Made by a program: the position numbers and the translations under genes | Shown: positions 16,301 through 24,902 of the stretch, in pieces | Position numbering within the stretch: the stretch's first letter is position 1 | How the letters are laid out: every line of letters starts with the position of its first letter | Notes under the pieces: model-generated | What the model was told of the DNA's origin: nothing | The model's input: the letters and a program-made list of their open reading frames with translations, nothing else | The model's database searches: none | Source of the DNA: Candidatus Binatia bacterium | GTDB taxonomy: Bacteria > Desulfobacterota_B > Binatia > UBA9968 > JAJDTQ01 | Direction: 5' to 3' | Assembly: GCA_022827045.1 (NCBI GenBank) | Contig: JAJDTQ010000203.1 | Span: forward strand, 1-25,471 | DNA: 25,471 bases

Positions 16301-17602
16301 CTATTCCCTATAGGCCCCGAAGACACCGAGCAGGCTGTCGCCGCCGACCGCCCGAGCGCCGAACGTTCCGGCGACGGATCCCGGAGGTTCCGCGTAGGAC
16401 ACCGGTATGTCGGCGGTAGCGAGACCGTTACCGTAAAACTGCCCGCCCCATCGGCCCTCCGCCTGTTTACCGTCGAGGAGGCCGCTCACCTCGCCTCTAA
16501 AGAAGGCGGCGTCGCCGGTCTGTATAGAGGCGTTTCCCAGTGTCAACTCTTCAAACAAGGGCTGGTCGTTGGCCGAATCCCTACCGTCCAGAAGCAACCC
16601 TCCGATCCAGTCCTCATCGAAGTCGGCGGTAAGCCTGACGCCGGCGCCAAAATTCCGGAACGTGGCAGGGTCTCCATGAGCCGCATAGAGGCCCGTCGCG
16701 GCACCTTCGTATATTGCCTGTCCTGCGACCGCCGTGATGAGCCCGGCCTGAAACGGATCGCTACCGCTGGCGGCAGCACCCACGAACGGGCTGCGGTCGC
16801 CGCGGGGACCAGGTGCCCAGGCCCAATAGCTGAGCGCCAGATAGTCCGTATCGTCGTTGTCCCGGATGTCCGAGTAGTACACGGAATAGTACCTTCCCCC
16901 GCTCCGGCTGACAAAGAAATGGTCAACGCCCTTCCATTGGGGTGCGTCCGGCTTGGGGGGAATCGCGGCAAGATAACCCGGCGGGGCTGGCCGGTTTCTC
17001 GTATTGTGAACGAATCCAAGTCCGAAGTTAATCCTCTCGAACACCAGGTCGGTCCCGACATACCCTGCATTGATCGCCCTGTTGTCCGTTTCGGCCAATG
17101 CCTGGGTTACCCCGGTATTCCAGGCGCCTCCGGTGCCAGGCTGAATGGTGGTTGTGGCGGCCGTGCTCGAAACGACGTCGTTGCCGGCGGCTGCTGCCAC
17201 CCTGCTTGCAATATTGTTCCTCGCCTGCGCCGGAAGATCGTTGAGAGCGCCAACCATCCGTCCCTGGCCGGCCGGCAGCCTCAAGGATACCGGGGCGGGC
17301 ATGAGGGAAGGAATGCCGCTGGTTCTTCGGTAGGAGGCAGAGCCGTCGTCCGCGACGGTCAGGACGCATGACTGGCCGCCAGCGGGGCATGAGACGACGA
17401 CGTTGCCGTGTTCCTCGGATACGCCAGCTTCGACGGTGATCTCACCGGGAGCCAGGCCATGGCCGACAGGCAACGGAAGCGGGACAGGGCTATGGTCTTT
17501 GGGGCTGGTGCCGCCGCCACCGCAAGCGGACAGGATTACTACAAACGAGGCGAACAGGATCGCCAGCAGGAACTTTCCTGTTTCAACAATCGGACGACTC
17601 AT
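16301..17602 (-). CDS. TbpB-like surface lipoprotein (transferrin-binding-protein beta-barrel domain)
   Basis: This 433-residue predicted lipoprotein has a signal peptide with lipobox LSAC (Cys27), then Gly-rich and Pro-rich spacer. Residues about 50-105 form a small module with VSCPAGGQSCVLTVADDGSASY, a two-Cys motif I recall from similar proteobacterial lipoproteins. The last 120 or so residues show the TbpB/factor H-binding barrel pattern: FGAGVRLTADF, FFRGEVSGLL, AEGRWGGQFYG, VAGTFGARA, and a terminal LLGVFGAYRE. AGGAGG lies six bases before ATG 17602, which fixes the start; the frame is open 24 codons further but without signal-peptide logic. No TonB-dependent receptor or Slam translocator is nearby. 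Its DNA looks less GC-rich than its neighbours, hinting at separate ancestry. The ligand is unknown and iron-protein binding should not be assumed. Confidence 0.8.
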   Translation of the reverse strand: MSRPIVETGKFLLAILFASFVVILSACGGGGTSPKDHSPVPLPLPVGHGLAPGEITVEAGVSEEHGNVVVSCPAGGQSCVLTVADDGSASYRRTSGIPSLMPAPVSLRLPAGQGRMVGALNDLPAQARNNIASRVAAAAGNDVVSSTAATTTIQPGTGGAWNTGVTQALAETDNRAINAGYVGTDLVFERINFGLGFVHNTRNRPAPPGYLAAIPPKPDAPQWKGVDHFFVSRSGGRYYSVYYSDIRDNDDTDYLALSYWAWAPGPRGDRSPFVGAAASGSDPFQAGLITAVAGQAIYEGAATGLYAAHGDPATFRNFGAGVRLTADFDEDWIGGLLLDGRDSANDQPLFEELTLGNASIQTGDAAFFRGEVSGLLDGKQAEGRWGGQFYGNGLATADIPVSYAEPPGSVAGTFGARAVGGDSLLGVFGAYRE

Positions 17603-17757
17603 CACGCTCCTCCTGATCAAATACCCCCGTGAGCATGGCCCTGGAAACTGCTCCAATGCAAGACACAGAACCAAGACGCGGTGTCAAGACTATGACTGCA
17701 TCACGTAATACAGTCTGTAACCACACGGCATAGTGGTTTGCTTGGTACAGTTTACAG

Positions 17758-19539
17758 TTAATAACGAAGTTGGCCCGGCAGCGCCATCTCCAGCAGTCCC
17801 CGACGCCCCGCCAGGCCGGTGGCCCGGGCTAGGGCCGCCAGGGGCCCGAAGCGATCGAGGGCCCCGTTCAGCAGGTCGGGCGTCGGCATTGCGATTGCTC
17901 CGTGCCCTTCGTTTGTCAACTCTTCGGCAAGGAGCCGTAGCATGGACTTCCGGCGAGGGAACAACCGCAGGCGGATGGCGGTATCCGGCGCGATGCCGGC
18001 GATCTCCCGGACGGCCCCGAGGGTCGCCGCGTAACCGCCCAGTACATCCACCAGTCCTCGTTCCCGGGCGTCGGCGCCGGTCCACACGCGCCCCTTAGCC
18101 GCCGCCGCTACCCGTTCCCGGGGCAGGTTCCGGCCCTCCGCCACCTTCGAGACGAAGTCGTCGTAGACCGCGCCGAGCAACCCCTCGAGGCGTCTCTGCT
18201 GGCCGGCGTCATAGTCCTGGACAGCGCTCCAGAAGGTGGCGTTGCTGTTGCCGGCCATGTGGTCCCAGGACACCCCGAGTTTGGCCGAGAGGCCCTTGAT
18301 TACCACCTTCCCGCCCGCCACTCCGATGGAGCCGGTGAGGGTCGCGGGTTGGGCGACGATCCGGTTGGCCGGGGCGGCGACGAAATAGCCGCCCGAGCCT
18401 GCGACGTCGCCCATGGATACGATTACCGGCTTGCCCCGCCGGCGTGCACGCGACACCTCGCGCCGGATCACGTCCGCCGCCACGTAGGAGCCGCCCGGAC
18501 TGTCGATGCGGAAGATGATGGCCTTCACCTCATCGTCGTCCGCCGCCCGGCGGAAGGCCCGGGCGATGCTGTCCGATCCCATGGAGTGGCGCCCGGTGAA
18601 GGCGCGACGGCGGCTGCTCCCGCCGTGGACCGTGCCAAGGCCGTAGATCACCGCCACGGTGGCCGGTTCGCCGTCTCTGGCTTCAAGCCTGTGCCGGTAG
18701 CGGGACAGGGACAGAAACGCGACGTCGGCGCCGAGTGTCGCGCGGACCGCCTCGTTCACCTCATCGCGGTAGAGCAGCGCGTCCACCAGTCTCGCCTCCA
18801 GCGCCTCCCTGGCAGGGAAAGGCGCCCGCTGCATCAGTTCCCGCACCTCTTCACCGGAAAGGCCGCGCCCCTCCGCGATCCCCGCCGTCAACTGCCCGGT
18901 CAGGGATTCCAGGATGCGGGTGAGTGCTTCCCGCTGCGGGTCGGTGAAGCCGCTGTGGGTGAACCGCTCCTTGACGCCCTTGTATTCCTCCCGTTGGCTG
19001 ACTCGGTACTGGACGTCGAGCTTCTCGAGCGTGCCCTTGAGGAAGTAGCCTTCCGCCAGCAGACCGGTGAGGCCCACGTCTCCCGACGGTTGCAGGTAGA
19101 TCTTCTCGAATGCCGCGGCCAGATAGTAGGCGGAGTTGCCCGGCCCGAAGTCGCCGAAGGATTCGGCGAAGGCGTACGCAGGCTTGCCCGACCGTCGGAA
19201 GGCCCTTATTGCGTCGCGCAGCTCCTGGGTGCGGGCCAGCCCCATTCCCGATGCCCCCACCCGCGCCACCAGGCCCACCACGCGGTCATCACCCGCCGCC
19301 CGCTCGATGGCGGCGACGATTTCCCAGAGCGCCGGCCGGCGCTTCCCAAGGCCGTCCCAGGGAGTCAGGCCGCCGGAAGCGAGCTCGGGGATGTCGCGGT
19401 CTAGGTCCAGGGTGATGACCGACTTCTCCGGCACCGGCGGCGTACGCATGGAGAAGAAGATCACCGCCGCCACCACGACGGCGGCCGCCAGGGTCGTCAC
19501 TGCTCCAATCACCGTGAGAATGGTTCGGATGATGCGCAT
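17758..19539 (-). CDS. sppA: Signal peptide peptidase SppA, 67-kDa type
   Basis: This 593-residue inner-membrane serine protease degrades leftover signal peptides. A single N-terminal membrane anchor spans about residues 5-30. Two tandem S49 domains follow. The catalytic Lys is expected at Lys187 (REEYKGVKE) in the first domain. The nucleophile is Ser382 in GDVAGSGGYFVAAPANRI in the second, followed by LTGSIGV. This Ser/Lys split across two domains and the length match the E. coli-type enzyme. GAGGAGG lies four to five bases before ATG 19539. The gene is divergent from arfB across a 119-base gap and is followed on the same strand by the lipoprotein after 155 bases. Confidence 0.96.
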   Translation of the reverse strand: MRIIRTILTVIGAVTTLAAAVVVAAVIFFSMRTPPVPEKSVITLDLDRDIPELASGGLTPWDGLGKRRPALWEIVAAIERAAGDDRVVGLVARVGASGMGLARTQELRDAIRAFRRSGKPAYAFAESFGDFGPGNSAYYLAAAFEKIYLQPSGDVGLTGLLAEGYFLKGTLEKLDVQYRVSQREEYKGVKERFTHSGFTDPQREALTRILESLTGQLTAGIAEGRGLSGEEVRELMQRAPFPAREALEARLVDALLYRDEVNEAVRATLGADVAFLSLSRYRHRLEARDGEPATVAVIYGLGTVHGGSSRRRAFTGRHSMGSDSIARAFRRAADDDEVKAIIFRIDSPGGSYVAADVIRREVSRARRRGKPVIVSMGDVAGSGGYFVAAPANRIVAQPATLTGSIGVAGGKVVIKGLSAKLGVSWDHMAGNSNATFWSAVQDYDAGQQRRLEGLLGAVYDDFVSKVAEGRNLPRERVAAAAKGRVWTGADARERGLVDVLGGYAATLGAVREIAGIAPDTAIRLRLFPRRKSMLRLLAEELTNEGHGAIAMPTPDLLNGALDRFGPLAALARATGLAGRRGLLEMALPGQLRY

Positions 19540-19658
19540 TCGTCCTCCTCGAAACGGCCGCCGCCGCGCATGTGGTAGGGCCGGGTTTCCGTATCTGCTA
19601 CACAGAAGATGATGCCGGAAACGGCGCGGGATACAAGCAGGCCGGCGGGAGAATGCCG

Positions 19659-20078
19659 ATGTTGCGAATCACCAGCCGCATCAGCCTGGACGAGGGCGAG
19701 ATCGAGGAACGCTTCATCCGGGCTTCGGGGCCCGGCGGACAGAACGTGAACAAGACCGCCACCGCGGTGCAGCTCCGGTTCAGGATCGCCGATTCACCCT
19801 CCTTGCCCGTGGCCGTAAGGGAACGCCTCGTCCGCGTCGCCGGCCGGCGTGTGGACAAGAGCGGGGTCCTGACCATCGAGGCCAAGCGCTACCGCGACCA
19901 GTCCCGTAACCGCGACGACGCCCTGGACAGGCTGGTCAAGCTGATCCGGAAAGCCGCGGAGAAACCCGATCCGCGGCGCCCTACCAAACCCACCGCGGCA
20001 TCGCGGCGACGCCGACTCGACGACAAGCGCAAGCGGAGCGAGCTCAAGAAGTCGCGCCAGCCAAAAGTCGAGGAGTGA
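19659..20078 (+). CDS. arfB: Alternative ribosome-rescue factor ArfB (GGQ peptidyl-tRNA hydrolase)
   Basis: This 139-residue protein releases nascent chains from stalled ribosomes. The catalytic GGQ is at 26-28 in GPGGQNVNKTATAVQLRF. The C-terminal tail is very basic (RRPTKPTAASRRRRLDDKRKRS), as needed to enter the empty mRNA channel. Length and N-terminus (MLRITSRISLDEGEIE) line up with E. coli ArfB/YaeJ. I chose ATG 19659 since GGGAG lies seven bases upstream; ATG 19653, two codons earlier, leaves only one base between the ribosome site and the start. It has none of the extra domains of full peptide release factors. Confidence 0.95.
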   Translation: MLRITSRISLDEGEIEERFIRASGPGGQNVNKTATAVQLRFRIADSPSLPVAVRERLVRVAGRRVDKSGVLTIEAKRYRDQSRNRDDALDRLVKLIRKAAEKPDPRRPTKPTAASRRRRLDDKRKRSELKKSRQPKVEE

Positions 20079-20114
20079 GCGGTCTTTTTCGAGGCGTCGG
20101 CCCGTGCGTGGGGA

Positions 20115-20855
20115 TCAGTGCAGCGTGGGCGGTTCGTCGTCGCTCTTCTTGCCTTCGATGATCCGGAACTTTCGCTTCATGCGAGCCAGCCGGAAACGAT
20201 AGTACTCGTGCCTGACGTTGGCAAACGCGCGCCACGGGCTCAGCATGTAGCCCCATCTCAGGTAGACATAGCCGAACAACATGCCGCCCAGGTGGCCGAG
20301 ATGGGAGATGCCGGAGTTTCCCGGGCTGATGGACGAGAAGAAGGCTATGGCGCCGATGATGAGCACGAAGTACTTCATCTTGATGGGGAACAGCAGATAG
20401 AAGTAGACGACGTTGTTGGGATAGAGCCGCCCGTAGGCCAGCAGCACGCCGTAGATGCCGGCGGAGGCGCCTATCGTGGGTATGGCCTGATTCGGTTCGA
20501 GAAACAGCACGCAGAGCCCGCCTCCCATCACACTCACCCAGAAGAACTTCAGGAAGAAGTGTGTGCCCCAGGCCCGCTCCAGGTCGCAGCCGAACATCCA
20601 CAGCGCCAGCATGTTGAACAAAATGTGGAACAGCCCGAAATGGAGGAACTGGTAGGTGAAGAGCTGCCAGACGTGGAGCTGTTCCCACACGAGCTGCGGC
20701 ACCAGGCCGAAGATCCACAGCAGCGGACGCCCGCCGAGATAGGGAAGCTGGAAAACGAAGACGATGATGTTGACGATCAAGAGCCACTTGACCGCCGGTG
20801 TGACCGGACCGCCGAAGCTGAAGGAGCTGTGGGCGGGCTGGGTCCGATACATCAT
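20115..20855 (-). CDS. Rhomboid family intramembrane serine protease
   Basis: This 246-residue membrane protein has about six hydrophobic segments from residue 20 to 200. The catalytic dyad is visible as Ser131 in GASAGIYG and His188 in GHLGGMLFGY. The HILFNMLALWMFG segment (77-89) supplies the conserved His and Asn81 that shape the oxyanion site. A basic cytoplasmic tail of about 45 residues follows. Two ATG codons are adjacent (20855 and 20852) and no Shine-Dalgarno precedes them; an AT-rich TATAGT lies about ten bases upstream, so the message may be nearly leaderless. It is divergent from the SDR at 20912 with 56 bases between. Confidence 0.95.
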   Translation of the reverse strand: MMYRTQPAHSSFSFGGPVTPAVKWLLIVNIIVFVFQLPYLGGRPLLWIFGLVPQLVWEQLHVWQLFTYQFLHFGLFHILFNMLALWMFGCDLERAWGTHFFLKFFWVSVMGGGLCVLFLEPNQAIPTIGASAGIYGVLLAYGRLYPNNVVYFYLLFPIKMKYFVLIIGAIAFFSSISPGNSGISHLGHLGGMLFGYVYLRWGYMLSPWRAFANVRHEYYRFRLARMKRKFRIIEGKKSDDEPPTLH

Positions 20856-20911
20856 GATTTAACTATAACGTATTGCACGGGGGGCCGTAAGCCGCTAAGC
20901 GTTGGGGGGAC

Positions 20912-21880
20912 ATGAGGACCCTGATTACCGGCGGAACCGGAGTAAACGGCGCGGCCACGGCCCGCCTCCTGGCGTCCCGGGGCGAGCGGCCCGTGCTGCT
21001 GGACAACCGGGTGGATCCTTCCCTCATCGCCGACATCGCCGCCGACGTGGAGGTGGTGACCGGCGACATCCTGAACGGGGCCGCGCTCAAGGAGGTGGTC
21101 GCGGGTCACGGCATAACCCACATCGTGCACATGGCCGCGCTGATGCCCGGCCCGGCCGAGGCTGATCCGCGCCTCGCCATCTCCATCGGCGTGGACGGAA
21201 CCTTGAACGTGCTGGAGGCCGCCCGCGCCTGCGACGTCCGGCGGGTCGTCTACACCAGCTCCAACGCCTTCGTCGGCAACATCAGCGGCAAGCATGGCCA
21301 TCCGGACTTCGTACCCCTGGACGAGTCCCTGCCGCCCAATCCCGCCGACCTCTACGGCGTCACCAAGGTCTGCTCGGAAACGTTGGGCAACTACTACCGC
21401 AAGCGCTACGGCGTGGAGTTCGTGGCACTGCGCTATCCCTCCATCTACGGCCCGGGCAAACTCGCGCGTCACGGCGTGCTGGCCCTCTACGGCAAGATCA
21501 TCGAGGATGCCATGGCCGGACGGGAAGTCTCGATTCCCCAGGGCGGCGACCAGCGGAACGACGCCGTCTACGTCGGCGACGTCGCCCACTCCGTCGTGCT
21601 GGCCCTCGATGCCGAGGGCCTCACCCAATGGACCTTCAATATCGGCACCGGCCGGGGAGTCACACTCAGGGACTTTGCCGACGTGCTGAAGCGCCGTTTC
21701 CCCGAGGCCAGGATCGGCATCGGCCCCGGCCTCGACTTCCGCGACGGCTACAAGCAGAGCTACTGTGTCTTCAACATCGGCAAGGCCCGTGAGCAACTGG
21801 GCTACGAGCCGCGGTATTTTCTGGAAGAAGGCATCGAGGACTATATCGAGAGCATCAGGAAGCTGGACCTGCCGATCTGA
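20912..21880 (+). CDS. NAD(P)-dependent epimerase/dehydratase (extended SDR)
   Basis: This 322-residue extended SDR has GGTGVNG at 7-13, GDIL near 51-54, and the catalytic Tyr148-x3-Lys152 (YGVTK). YTSSNAFVGN around 114-123 supplies the catalytic Ser/Thr. A C-terminal substrate domain with DAVYVGDVAHSVVLAL and FNIGTGRGVTL is typical of NAD-dependent epimerases and dehydratases. It is not close to the SDR at 7436 in the substrate region. GGGGGA lies two bases before ATG 20912, which is tighter than usual. The next gene starts 91 bases later on the same strand. The substrate is unknown; no sugar-nucleotide pathway genes are nearby. Confidence 0.9.
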   Translation: MRTLITGGTGVNGAATARLLASRGERPVLLDNRVDPSLIADIAADVEVVTGDILNGAALKEVVAGHGITHIVHMAALMPGPAEADPRLAISIGVDGTLNVLEAARACDVRRVVYTSSNAFVGNISGKHGHPDFVPLDESLPPNPADLYGVTKVCSETLGNYYRKRYGVEFVALRYPSIYGPGKLARHGVLALYGKIIEDAMAGREVSIPQGGDQRNDAVYVGDVAHSVVLALDAEGLTQWTFNIGTGRGVTLRDFADVLKRRFPEARIGIGPGLDFRDGYKQSYCVFNIGKAREQLGYEPRYFLEEGIEDYIESIRKLDLPI

Positions 21881-21971
21881 TGCAGTGCAGTTCCGTTTGG
21901 TAGTCCCGCTCTTTCGTTTGTGCTATCGTCCCGTCAGGAGTTGAGCATACGGAGATCGGGAGGTTGGGCGC

Positions 21972-22574
21972 ATGAAACTCTACCACTTTCCACCTTCGAC
22001 GAACTCGTTGAAGGTGCGCATCGCCCTGATGGAGAAGGGGTTGGAATTCGAAAGCGTGGAGATCGACCTGACGAAGCGCGAGCAGAAGGCCCCGGACTAT
22101 CTGAAAATCCATCCCTTCGGTCAAGTGCCCGCCCTGGATGACGACGGTTTCGTGGTTTACGACTCCACGGTGATCAACGAATACCTTGAAGACGAGTACC
22201 CTCACCCGCCCCTGTTGCCCCCGGACTCCGAGAGCCGCGCCCATGCCCGCCTGATGGAAGACTACCGGGACAACCACGTGAACCCCCACTTCGTGACGCT
22301 GATTCACGAGTACCGTAAGCCGGAAGAAGAACGCGATGTGGCGCTCATCCGCGAGACCCAGGCGAACATAGGCTCCGCCTTCGCCGCGCTCGAGATCGCG
22401 TTGCAGGGCAAGGAGTACCTCGCCGGCTCCTTTAGCCTGGCGGACATCGCCTTCATGCCCAATATCGCCTTGCTGGATCGCTTCAACGTCCCCCTGGATT
22501 CGGACCTCGAGAACGTGGCGACCTGGATCGAGCGGCTGCGCGCCCGGGCCAGCTACTCCGCCACCCAGAACTAG
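21972..22574 (+). CDS. Glutathione S-transferase family protein
   Basis: This 200-residue protein has an N-terminal thioredoxin-like domain (1-75) starting MKLYHFPPSTNSLKVRIAL, with the cis-proline GQVPAL (Pro53) that binds the glutathione backbone and DSTVINEYL (64-72), where the usual Glu of the E-S motif is Asp. An all-helical C-terminal domain contains the folding signature LAGSFSLADIAFMP. The catalytic position around 10-12 offers Thr10 and Ser12. GGAGG lies eight bases before ATG. Family roles include detoxification conjugation, isomerisation and ether cleavage. A glyoxalase II, another glutathione enzyme, lies 2.4 kb away, which indicates the organism uses glutathione. Confidence 0.92.
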   Translation: MKLYHFPPSTNSLKVRIALMEKGLEFESVEIDLTKREQKAPDYLKIHPFGQVPALDDDGFVVYDSTVINEYLEDEYPHPPLLPPDSESRAHARLMEDYRDNHVNPHFVTLIHEYRKPEEERDVALIRETQANIGSAFAALEIALQGKEYLAGSFSLADIAFMPNIALLDRFNVPLDSDLENVATWIERLRARASYSATQN

Positions 22575-22647
22575 TCAGCGATTCGTACGCGGGCGAGTTC
22601 GGGAACCCGCCGCTACACGGACTACGACGACGCGGACTTCCGGTAAA

Positions 22648-23328
22648 TTGCGACTGCTGCTCGCCTGGCTGGTGCACCTCTACACCGCCCTCGGTGCGCC
22701 GGTGGCCGTGTTCACCCTGGCGCTGGTGGCGGCGGGTCGTTACCGCGAGGCGCTGGCGCTCATGGGGCTGGCGCTTATCCTGGACGCCACCGACGGCACC
22801 TTCGCCCGGGCGGCGAACGTGAAGGAGCTGATCCCCAGAGTGGACGGCGCCCGCCTGGACGACATCGTCGACTACCTCAACTACGTTCTGGTCCCGTGTT
22901 TTCTGCTGGTTTGGGCGGAGCTGCTGCCGGCCGGCCATGGCTGGTGGATCGTGTGCCTGCCGCTTCTCGCGAGCGCCTACGGCTTTTCGCAGACCGACGC
23001 CAAGACCGCCGACCACCACTTCCTGGGCTTCCCTTCCTACTGGAACGTGGTGGCGTTCTACTGCTTCGTGCTGGACTCCTCTCCCTGGTTCAACGCCCTG
23101 GTGGTGATGGCATTGTCGGTGATGGTCTTCGTGCCGATCCGCTACCTGTATCCCAGCCGCAACACCCTGCTCCAGGGCCTCACCATCACCCTGGGGGCGA
23201 TCTGGGGGGTGCTGTGCTTCGCGATCGTGTACCTGCTGCCCGACCCGCCCTACTACCTGGCCTTGGGGTCGTTGTTCTTCCCGGTCTACTACCTCGCGCT
23301 GTCGTTTTGGTCGCACCTGCGATACTAG
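22648..23328 (+). CDS. pcs: Phosphatidylcholine synthase-like CDP-alcohol phosphatidyltransferase
   Basis: This 226-residue integral membrane enzyme should condense CDP-diacylglycerol with choline to give phosphatidylcholine. The CDP-alcohol motif is at 46-75: Asp46, Asp49-Gly50, Ala53-Arg54, Gly67, Asp71, Asp75. The spacing between AR and G is 12 residues, which I recall as the hallmark of bacterial Pcs; the general family has eight. Other Pcs-like stretches are KTADHHFLGFPSYWNVVAFY and a YPSRN segment. About eight hydrophobic helices are visible. The start is TTG 22648; there is no ATG, GTG or earlier TTG in frame for the nearest 80 bases, and a later ATG would remove the first membrane helix. 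The ribosome site is weak. It lies 73 bases after the glutathione transferase. Confidence 0.85.
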   Translation: MRLLLAWLVHLYTALGAPVAVFTLALVAAGRYREALALMGLALILDATDGTFARAANVKELIPRVDGARLDDIVDYLNYVLVPCFLLVWAELLPAGHGWWIVCLPLLASAYGFSQTDAKTADHHFLGFPSYWNVVAFYCFVLDSSPWFNALVVMALSVMVFVPIRYLYPSRNTLLQGLTITLGAIWGVLCFAIVYLLPDPPYYLALGSLFFPVYYLALSFWSHLRY

Positions 23329-23331
23329 CTG

Positions 23332-23450
23332 CCCTCACCCCAATCCTCTCCCAGAGGGAGAGGGGGCAGATTATAGCTCCCTTTCAGAGGGGGCCAGAGC
23401 CATATAGCCCCTCTCCCCCTGGGAGAGGGTGGCCGAAGGCCGGGTGAGGG
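23332..23450. repeat. REP-like double-hairpin element between convergent genes
   Basis: This 119-base element is bounded by 9-bp inverted ends, CCCTCACCC (23332-23340) and GGGTGAGGG (23442-23450). The left module has stem 23345-23352 with 23356-23363 and loop AGA; it differs at two of 33 positions from the module at 6504. The right module is inverted, with stem 23409-23417 and 23421-23429. It fills the gap between the stops of two convergent genes and may serve as a bidirectional terminator. Confidence 0.9.
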
Positions 23451-23451
23451 T

Positions 23452-23931
23452 CTAGCGCGTGGGCTCGACCGTTTCGTCTCGGTGGATGCGGACGGCCAGC
23501 ACGTCGGCTTCGGCGCAGACCTGCCGTTCGCAGCTCAGGGTGCAGGTCAGGAAGGTCTTGCGCCCTTGCACCTTTTGGATGGAGGCGCGAAGCTCCAGGG
23601 GTTTGCCCAGGGGCGTGGGCCGGCGGTAGTTGATGTTCATGTTGGCGGTGACGAAGAAAACCCGCGGCGCGCTGCCGATGGGACGCCGCTCGTCCCGGTA
23701 GGCCCGGGCGATGGCGAGGTTCATGCTGTGGCAGTCGAGGAGAGTGGCGATGACACCGCCGTTCACGACCTCGCGGGTGCCGCCGCAGTGGTGCGGCTCC
23801 GCCGTCCAGGTGCCGACCGCGTCCTCGCCGTCCCAGCGGCTCTTAACCTGAAGCCCCTGCTCGTTGGCCGGACCGCAGCCGTAGCACAGCGTGGTCGCCC
23901 CTTGGTCCTGAAACGACTGTTCTTCGCTCAT
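23452..23931 (-). CDS. PaaI-like hotdog-fold thioesterase
   Basis: This 159-residue single-domain hotdog protein probably hydrolyses acyl-CoA thioesters. The N-terminus has CYGCGPANEQGL (16-27), a two-Cys motif common in one PaaI subgroup. The catalytic region is NGGVIATLLDCHSMNLA (57-73), with Asp66 as the likely general base and the Gly pair as the oxyanion region. RRPTPLGKPLEL near 103-114 is the usual central strand. AGGGA lies about seven bases before ATG 23931. It is downstream of the fumarylacetoacetase-family gene with 37 bases between, so the two may be co-transcribed. Acyl specificity is unknown. Confidence 0.88.
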   Translation of the reverse strand: MSEEQSFQDQGATTLCYGCGPANEQGLQVKSRWDGEDAVGTWTAEPHHCGGTREVVNGGVIATLLDCHSMNLAIARAYRDERRPIGSAPRVFFVTANMNINYRRPTPLGKPLELRASIQKVQGRKTFLTCTLSCERQVCAEADVLAVRIHRDETVEPTR

Positions 23932-23968
23932 GCGCCGTTCCCTGTCCGTTGTCGGCGCTGCAGCCAGG

Positions 23969-24835
23969 CTACCCGGCGCGGGCCACGCCCAGCCGGAGCT
24001 GCCCGATCCCTTCGATCTCCGCCACCAGTTCGTCGCCCGCCGCCAGCTGCCGCTGGAACTCCGGCGAGTCGGGGTTGCCGCTGGCGATGAGGTCGCCCGG
24101 CATCAGGGTGCCCACCCGCGAGAGATAGCTCACCAGCCGGGCGACGCTGTTGATCATGCCGCCGGTGCTGGCGGACTGCCGCAGGTCGTCGTTCACCCAC
24201 AGGCGCATCTCCAGGGCCTGGGGATCGGCTATCTCGTCCCGGGTGACGATCCAGGGCCCCACGGGCGCGAAGGTGTTGAACCCCTTGCGCACACTGCGGG
24301 TGCCCATGAGGTTCTTGCCCGATCCGTATCCCCGTGCGGTGACGTCGAGGATGACGCTGTAACCGAACACGGCGTCCAGGGCCTCGTCCATCGACAAGTC
24401 CCGGCTCTCCCTGCCGATGACGACACACAACTCCAGCTCCGGGAAGATGGTCTCGGCCTCGGCCGGGATGAGGACGTCCTTGCCCGGGCCGACGACGGCG
24501 GAGGGCGGCTTGAGGAAGATGTGTTCCAGCAACTCGTCCGGCGGTCGCTCCCGGGCCTCGCCCCGCCCTCCGGTACTGGTCAGGTTCGCGCTCCCGCGCT
24601 TGTAGTTGCCGGCGGCCGCCCAGATCTTCGAGGGGGCGGGCACCGGCGCCGCCAGTTGCGCGGCGTCGAGGGCTGTCGGGGTCGTCTCCGAGACGGCGCG
24701 TTCGATAGCTTCGCGGCTCGTTTCATACGAGGCCGCCAAATCGATCATCGAGCCGCAGATGCCATCCAGAGAGACAATCCCGTCTTCCGACGTGACCGCG
24801 GCCACGGTGCCGTCCTTAAGGGTCGCAAACCGCAT
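23969..24835 (-). CDS. Fumarylacetoacetate hydrolase (FAH) family protein
   Basis: This 288-residue protein belongs to the FAH superfamily of Mg/Mn enzymes that cleave C-C bonds in beta-keto acids or isomerise or hydrate ring-cleavage products. The metal ligands are Glu133 and Glu135 (FPELELCVVIG) and Asp164 (VILDVTARGYG). FLKPPSAVVGPG (108-119) and GTLMPGDLIASGNPD are the usual family loops. A short N-terminal domain (1-70) precedes the catalytic fold. I chose ATG 24835: GGAGG lies six bases upstream. The in-frame ATG at 24856 would add seven residues and place the ribosome site inside the gene. Reaction and pathway are not predictable; aromatic-acid degradation is a common setting. Confidence 0.92.
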   Translation of the reverse strand: MRFATLKDGTVAAVTSEDGIVSLDGICGSMIDLAASYETSREAIERAVSETTPTALDAAQLAAPVPAPSKIWAAAGNYKRGSANLTSTGGRGEARERPPDELLEHIFLKPPSAVVGPGKDVLIPAEAETIFPELELCVVIGRESRDLSMDEALDAVFGYSVILDVTARGYGSGKNLMGTRSVRKGFNTFAPVGPWIVTRDEIADPQALEMRLWVNDDLRQSASTGGMINSVARLVSYLSRVGTLMPGDLIASGNPDSPEFQRQLAAGDELVAEIEGIGQLRLGVARAG

Positions 24836-24902
24836 CAAATACCTCCATGAGTCCAACCGTCGCCCAGAGTCGGGGGCGGGAATGTACAGGGGAAGCCGTC
24901 GA

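Noticed and set aside
17682..17687. A TTGACA box on the - strand, possible -35 for the lipoprotein gene
   Set aside because: No acceptable -10 lies 16-18 bases downstream. The AT-rich gap probably holds a promoter, but I cannot place it.
17719..17738. A 6-bp hairpin (AACCAC/GTGGTT) after sppA
   Set aside because: The stem is short, the loop is eight bases and there is no T run, so it is not convincing as a terminator.
20856..20911. Divergent promoters in the AT-rich patch between rhomboid and SDR
   Set aside because: A TATAGT-like box is visible on the - strand, but no matching -35 can be assigned with confidence.
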